Assembly (NCBI RefSeq): GCF_039871975.1
Contig: NZ_JBDPLL010000001.1
DNA from: Trichormus_B sp936914905
GTDB lineage: Bacteria; Cyanobacteriota; Cyanobacteriia; Cyanobacteriales; Nostocaceae
DNA length: 64,000 nt
Reading direction: 5' to 3' (one strand)
Under the pieces are notes generated by a model, which was not told the DNA's origin, searched no databases, and saw nothing but the letters and a program-made list of their open reading frames with translations. The stretch's first letter is position 1. Each line of letters starts with the position of its first letter. Below are positions 59,602 through 64,000 of the stretch, one piece after another. A program made the position numbers and the translations under genes.

Positions 59602-59841
59602 TTACATCCTTCCTTGTGCCATTACTTGTTGGAGATGATCGCGAATTTCTTGTGCTTCTTGAATTTCCGACTGACGCAATTTTTGGAACAGTTCAACACA
59701 AGGCTGAGAATTTGCTTCTTGGGCATCTTGAATGTAAGCCTCATAAGCTTGTACTGCTGCGGCTTTGTTGTGCAGTAGACTGATAAAGTCATACTCTAAA
59801 TTAGTGATGGGTTGTTGAGATTGTCCGTTACCCATAGTCAT
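59602..59841 (-). CDS. Small conserved hypothetical protein
   Basis: An intact 79-residue helical protein from ATG 59841 (MTMGNGQSQQPITNLEYDFI), with AAAGGAT about 10 bases upstream, which favours this start over one 28 codons earlier. It contains SLLHNKAAAVQAYEAYIQDA and LRQSEIQEAQEIRDHLQQVM, a two-helix amphipathic pattern with alanine and glutamine. No signal peptide. I recall similar cyanobacterial conserved proteins but no function. Confidence 0.7.
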   Translation of the reverse strand: MTMGNGQSQQPITNLEYDFISLLHNKAAAVQAYEAYIQDAQEANSQPCVELFQKLRQSEIQEAQEIRDHLQQVMAQGRM

Positions 59842-59956
59842 TATTTTTCGATCCTTTAAGTGTTTATTTAATTTATACTTACTCTCAAAGTTTAATTCAT
59901 CTACCTGCAAGTGGACAAAAAACATCAGTTTTGGTACAAAAGATAGATTAAAAGAT

Positions 59957-59989
59957 AGATTCCCGACTTCTTTGAAAAGTCGGGGATCT
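59957..59989. repeat. GATCCCCGACT-type hairpin
   Basis: AGATTCCCGACTT and AAGTCGGGGATCT pair (one T-G wobble) around CTTTGAA. Third copy of the hairpin family, 120 bases upstream of the ATG of the small gene on the minus strand. Confidence 0.7.
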
Positions 59990-60086
59990 GGGTATAGTTT
60001 TTATTTCTACCCATTGGCTTATTTACTATGACATAGGCTGTTTTTGCTCACATTCATCTAAATACTGAAATCCCCTCGTTTTATCA

Positions 60087-60584
60087 TTATCTCCGTTCTT
60101 GATGCGCAGTGGGACAGTATTTTGTGTTTGCACTCATACAGTCCATGTGGGGTTTTTTCCCACACACTAATAATAGTCCTAATAATAGTCCACCCAAAAT
60201 TAATAATAAGCCACAAATTTCTGCTGTTTGTATTCCCGAAATTTCTAGTGCACCATGAACGACTACTTCCCGCAGTACAGAAACAATGCCTACTTCGACT
60301 GCTACACTAACGGCTATACTATGCTCTTGTAAGTAAAGGATAAGTAGTCGAAATAACTCAACTAAAATCAAAACAAATAGCATTTTGGCTGTTACTTGTT
60401 TGTACTCTATTGATTGGGTGATGGCAATAAATATACCCCATACCTGGATCAACATCACTGCAAATAAGGATAAACATAGGAGAATCACAATCAGGTCTTG
60501 AAATGCCTCCATGTTGAGAACAATTGCATGACGATCTAACCAGCGATCGTAAAATGAAAACCTACTCTTGAAGCATTTTTGCAT
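60087..60584 (-). CDS. PsiE-family phosphate-starvation protein
   Basis: An intact 165-residue protein with four hydrophobic segments, about residues 28-52, 66-84, 95-120 and 122-140. The motif LYLQEHSIAVSVAVEVGIVS, VLREVVVHG is typical of the PsiE family of small membrane proteins named from phosphate starvation in enterobacteria. The cytoplasmic tail has scattered Cys/His (CGKKPHMDCMSANTKYC). Function in cyanobacteria is unknown. The start at ATG 60584 has no clear ribosome-binding site; a later ATG (residue 25) is possible. Confidence 0.75.
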   Translation of the reverse strand: MQKCFKSRFSFYDRWLDRHAIVLNMEAFQDLIVILLCLSLFAVMLIQVWGIFIAITQSIEYKQVTAKMLFVLILVELFRLLILYLQEHSIAVSVAVEVGIVSVLREVVVHGALEISGIQTAEICGLLLILGGLLLGLLLVCGKKPHMDCMSANTKYCPTAHQERR

Positions 60585-60649
60585 GACAATTTACATTCCA
60601 ATGGCAGTTTAGACCACACTAGCCAGTTAACCTGATTTTCTTATCGTTA

Positions 60650-61600
60650 CATAATATTAATGCTTTGCGCCTAAGCGTGGTTTGTTATTTAAGTTTTGTG
60701 CTTGTATTAACAATTTTTCGGCGTTGATTGCCCACTGAGAGTTACCTGTTTTTATACAAATCTCGGGCATATTTTATTACTTTTACGACTTCTGTATATT
60801 GCTTTAATTGTATAAATACTAATCCTCCACCGTAATAAGCATCAGCATAGTTAGAGTTAGCATCGATTAATTCTCTAAATGCTGCTAATGCTTCGTTAAA
60901 TTTACCTTCATTAAACAAAGTTTAACCTAAATCAAATGAGCGTATGCATCTATGGTATTTGTAGCTACTGCTTTGGTAAAGGCTTGTTTTCCTGGTTCAA
61001 TTTTGCCTTGTTATAAATAAGATATTCCTAAATGATAGGCTAGTTTTGGTGAATTTTGACTATATGTTATGGCTTTTTGAAAATATGCGATCGGACCATT
61101 CCAATCTTTTTGTATTTCTCTGACCAATCTTAAGTTTTAATAAGGAAAACCCAACTTTGAATCTAGTTGTAAAGCCAGTTGTAGATAATCAGTTGCTAAC
61201 GGTAAATTATTCCCTTCTAAAAACGCACCACCTAAAATTTGCAAAGGCTCGTGCAAACTAAACTGTGGATCTGCTTGTGTCGCTTGATAAAATGCGTCTG
61301 CTGCTTATTGCAATTGTCCAGATTGTCGCATTGCTAAACCTAAATTATAATGCGCTACTGCTCAGGTCGGATCTAATTGCGTTGCTTGATGAAAAGCGGC
61401 GATCAGATCTTGTACCCTGCTCTCCTGAATCGCTTGTAAGCCTTCCTTTATTTAACCAGTCTAAACCAATTTGGCGAGGAGTTTGTGCCACTAAGGGGAG
61501 ATGAGGGAGATGAGGAGAAGTTGAAAATACTGCTTTAATATTTACATATAGTACCAATAAAGTAACAATTCCAATTAGTGGATATTTCTATAATAATTAA
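60650..61600 (-). pseudogene. TPR-repeat protein, broken
   Basis: Minus-strand pieces: an N-terminal membrane start (VLYVNIKAVFSTSPHLPHLP, LVAQTPRQIGLDWL), then degenerate tetratricopeptide units (AVAHYNLGLAMRQ, DAFYQATQADPQFSLHEPLQ, LFNEGKFNEALAAFRELIDA, YADAYYGGGLVFIQLKQYTE, VVKVIKYARDLYK). Several stops and frameshifts break it. TPRs mediate protein binding; the role is unknown. Confidence 0.68.
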
Positions 61601-61781
61601 GTTATTATTGCTTAATAATACTTAAACTAAGTCTTACAATAAACTACGATTTTTTAAACTCAGATTAAACAATGGATAATAAAAAATTAAGTACCGCAGG
61701 AATAATTCTCCTGTCCTATCAATGAATTGCTCCTGAAAATATACATGATGCGGTTGAGGGAATCACCATAAAGGAGGGTTT

Positions 61782-62945
61782 ATGAACGAAAAAGTAAAAT
61801 CCGGTTCACGGAATATGGCAATTGTTGGACCATATTTAAGTAGAAAAACCACATTAACTGATGGTATAGTTTTAAATGGCGTGCGTACTGGTGGTCTTTA
61901 CCGCTTAATGGGACAACAACAACAGCAAATTAATCAAGGTGTGGCTGGGGAAATTATCGCCATCAGTCGCTTAGAAGGAATTAAAACTGCCGAGACAATT
62001 TCGACAAATTCCTATTTAAAAGAATTACCAATTTAAAAGAATTACCAAAACCAGAAAAATTAGAACCAGTTTTCGCTTTAGCAATTACACCAGAAAAACG
62101 CAATGATGAGGTAAAACTGAGTGCGGCTATTAGCAAATTATTAGAAGAAGATTGTTCTCTGGCTTGGGAACAACACGGTGATACTCATGAAGTAATACTT
62201 TGGGGACAAGGGGAAATACATTTACAAGTTGTATTAGATAGGTTGCGTCGCAAATATAATTTACCAATGTCTACTCATCTTCCCCAGTTCCTTATAAAGA
62301 AACCATTTGCAAACCTGTAAATTCCGTTCATGGACGTTATAAACACCAAAGTGGTGGACATGGACAATTTGGGGATGTGTTCTTAGATATTCAACCTTTA
62401 CCCAGGGGAGAAGGTTTCAATTTTAATGAAAAAATTGTGGGTGGTGTTGTTCCTAGACAATATATTCCTGGTGTAGAAATGGGAGTACGGGAATTTCTCA
62501 CACATGGACCTTTAGGTTACCCAACGGTGGACGTAGCAGTAACATTAACCAATGGTTCTTATCATACCGTTGACAGTTCGGAACAAGCTTTTAAACAAGC
62601 TGCACGTCTAGCAATGCAGACGGGGTACTCCAAGCGCAACCTACCCTGTTAGAACCGATTTTAAAGGTAGATGTGAATACTCCCAGTAAGTTTACTTCTA
62701 AGGTTTTGCAGCTTTTGAGTGGTAAACGTGGGCAGGTTTTGGGTTATGAGGGTAGACAAGATTGGCCAGGTTGGCATAACGTTTCTGTATATTTACCCCA
62801 AGCGGAAATGCAGAATTTTATTGTACAATTGCGATCGCTCACTTTAGGTGTCAGTTCTTTCCATTGGGAACAAGATCATCTGCAAGAAGTACCAGAAAAG
62901 TTTGCTGAAAGAATTCTCACTACTAATGGTGGTAACGGTAAATAA
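61782..62945 (+). pseudogene. Elongation factor G-like GTPase, large internal deletion
   Basis: MNEKVKSGSRNMAIVGPYLS RKTTL starts the G domain (P-loop GPYLSGKTT, with R in place of G), then the sequence jumps to LTDGIVLNGVRTGGLYRLMG of domain II. It continues PVFALAITPEKRNDEVKLSA, LWGQGEIHLQVVLDRLRRKY, KHQSGGHGQFGDVFLDIQPL and GGVVPRQYIPGVEMGVREFL, ending NGGNGK. About 320 residues are deleted at ACATTA, present on both sides, and further frameshifts occur at 62030, 62290 and 62640. It is the EF-G-like paralogue, not the main fusA. Confidence 0.8.
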
Positions 62946-63172
62946 GCTAGTTTTAGCGACACTCTGCATGGGTGTCCTGAGTTTTTTATTTCGTGCAAAG
63001 ACGCAAAGGGGAAAACAAGGAAACATGGCTATCTCTAATCCAATAACCATTTTGTCTATTTGTCTATATTCAACATACTGTTTATGAATGACCTATGCTG
63101 CTGTCATATTAGGAAATAATTTTTAATATATTTAGGTTAATCTCACAATGATTATACAGGGAAATTGGCTTA

Positions 63173-63286
63173 TGTGAATCACTCACTTTACGCGTTGGTT
63201 CTTTCCATTGGCAACAGGATCATCTTTAGGAAGTACCCAAAAAGCTGGCTGAACGCATTTTGATTAGTAATGGTAACGGGAAATAG
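63173..63286 (+). pseudogene. Second EF-G-like C-terminal tail
   Basis: SLTLRVGSFHWQQDHL, TAG, EVPKKLAERILISNGNGK repeats the last 37 codons of the EF-G-like gene ending at 62945. It is similar but not identical (different third positions), so it is the tail of a second paralogue or an old duplication. Confidence 0.65.
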
Positions 63287-64000
63287 TTTAATCTCGTTCT
63301 CAGTCTCTGATTCCATTTCACTAAAACTCTGATACTTATAACTTTTCTTGGCCCCCCTTAAAAGGGGCGTTGGGGGTATCTATTTCTACCTTCCATTTTT
63401 ATTTCCCGCAAAGGTCCAGAGAAGCAAAGACACAAATCAAAAATAGAAAATAATAATAAATCTTGTTTTGGTAAATAATCTTGATTTAAACTTTCATCTG
63501 TTGTAGTAAATGGAGAGTCTACAGGAAAAGTATCAAGTAATAATCCAGTTTCTAAGGATGCTTATTTTCTCACATCTTGATAACATTCGCTAAATACCTC
63601 AGAGAATTACTCTTTTAAACTTGGACTTTCGATTAAATCTTCCTTCAGCATAATGAAATGATGCTATTTATATTTAACCCATTCACTATTACTCAAATTC
63701 CTTAGTTGATCACCAAACCTTAAAAACAGGATTCTACTTGTACAGACTATCCTGTTTCAATTGATTGGTAGAACCTAAGCAAACTGTCAGAAATCAATTT
63801 AGATTGCTATACCATTGGTGACAAGTTGAGGAAAAGAAGAAATTGTTAAGGGTGGTATTTGGATAGGTCCAAAATCGTGAGAAACTCAGTGTAGACAAGT
63901 AATTGAGCGGTTGAAACAAGCCATGACAAGCAGCTGAAAAACCAATCAAGACCACAGCAAAAAAACAGAAACCAATGGTGGAAGATGAAGTAATAGCCAA
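63287..64000. other. AT-rich region to window end
   Basis: No convincing gene. A short palindromic repeat GCCCCCCTTAAAAGGGGCGT lies at about 63351-63370, and a 68-codon minus-strand frame runs off the edge at 63794-64000 without recognisable features. The last 200 bases may contain a remnant with lysine-rich residues on the plus strand. Confidence 0.45.

Noticed and set aside
63794..64000. 68-codon minus-strand frame at the window end
   Set aside because: No family features; the plus strand shows equally weak coding signs. Left as undefined.
1..64000. tRNA and rRNA genes
   Set aside because: I saw no cloverleaf with a T-loop GGTTCGAATCC and acceptor pairing, and no rRNA stretch.

Overview
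The window looks like the chromosome of a heterocyst-forming cyanobacterium that is losing genes. Evidence for the group is psaB, ndhI, a hetP-family gene, sipA, DUF4327, crtO, cyanobacterial PHA genes, scattered HIP1 octamers (GCGATCGC) and heptamer repeats of the GGAGTCA type. About half of the recognisable genes are broken by nonsense codons, frameshifts, internal deletions or insertion-sequence remnants, while others are perfectly intact. ISAzo13-type transposase remnants and this degree of decay fit the vertically inherited Azolla symbiont 'Nostoc azollae' (inference; no database was available).

Layout. 1-4 kb: an assembly gap, an ISAzo13-type remnant, a small possible toxin/immunity locus, a membrane protein, and broken adenosine-specific kinase and Uma2 genes. 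4-9.5 kb: an intact sugar locus on the minus strand, sucrose synthase followed by a GH65 phosphorylase fused to beta-phosphoglucomutase. 9.5-12.8 kb: repeat-rich DNA around a short HetP-family gene and a broken phosphatase. 12.9-17.5 kb: nifJ (PFOR) and pfkA, both truncated, meeting at an ISAzo13-type fragment. 17.5-21.8 kb: a large intact CBS/PAS hybrid histidine kinase. 23.5-26.7 kb: broken PPK2 and CheR-type genes, intact DUF4327, a broken zinc-ribbon gene. 27-32.2 kb: intact PEP synthase, a slightly truncated peroxiredoxin, sipA and a MATE transporter. 32.3-38.5 kb: continuous decay: Spy/CpxP, a NarL-type two-component pair, and a roadblock / small GTPase / DUF4388 / protoglobin cluster. 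39-42.6 kb: an intact voltage-gated channel, then remnants of a TIGR04222-DUF692 pair, a YbjN-like gene and a DUF4157-type protein. 43-50.5 kb: an intact solitary psaB flanked by broken carotenoid-type FAD enzymes, ndhI and an IS66 element. 50.8-57.4 kb: an intact stress protein, then an eroded PHA cluster (phaC, a phasin, phaA, phaB) followed by a broken hydrolase and SDR. 57.5-64 kb: intact ddl, PsiE and a small conserved gene among broken LRR, TPR and EF-G-like genes.

How it fits together. The intact genes favour sucrose and glucan-phosphate use and PEP synthesis, together with photosystem, signalling and envelope functions. The genes for phosphofructokinase, PFOR, PHA storage, ketocarotenoids, polyphosphate transfer and several sensory systems are gone. 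That matches a symbiont fed sugar by a host.

The clearest sequence-level patterns are: (i) nonsense-driven decay dominated by apparent CAA/CAG to TAA/TAG changes, in several cases with the whole frame otherwise intact; (ii) a small nonautonomous element flanked by CTAG, nested inside a second repeat whose unoccupied version is also in the window; (iii) a second nonautonomous family with 21-bp inverted ends.
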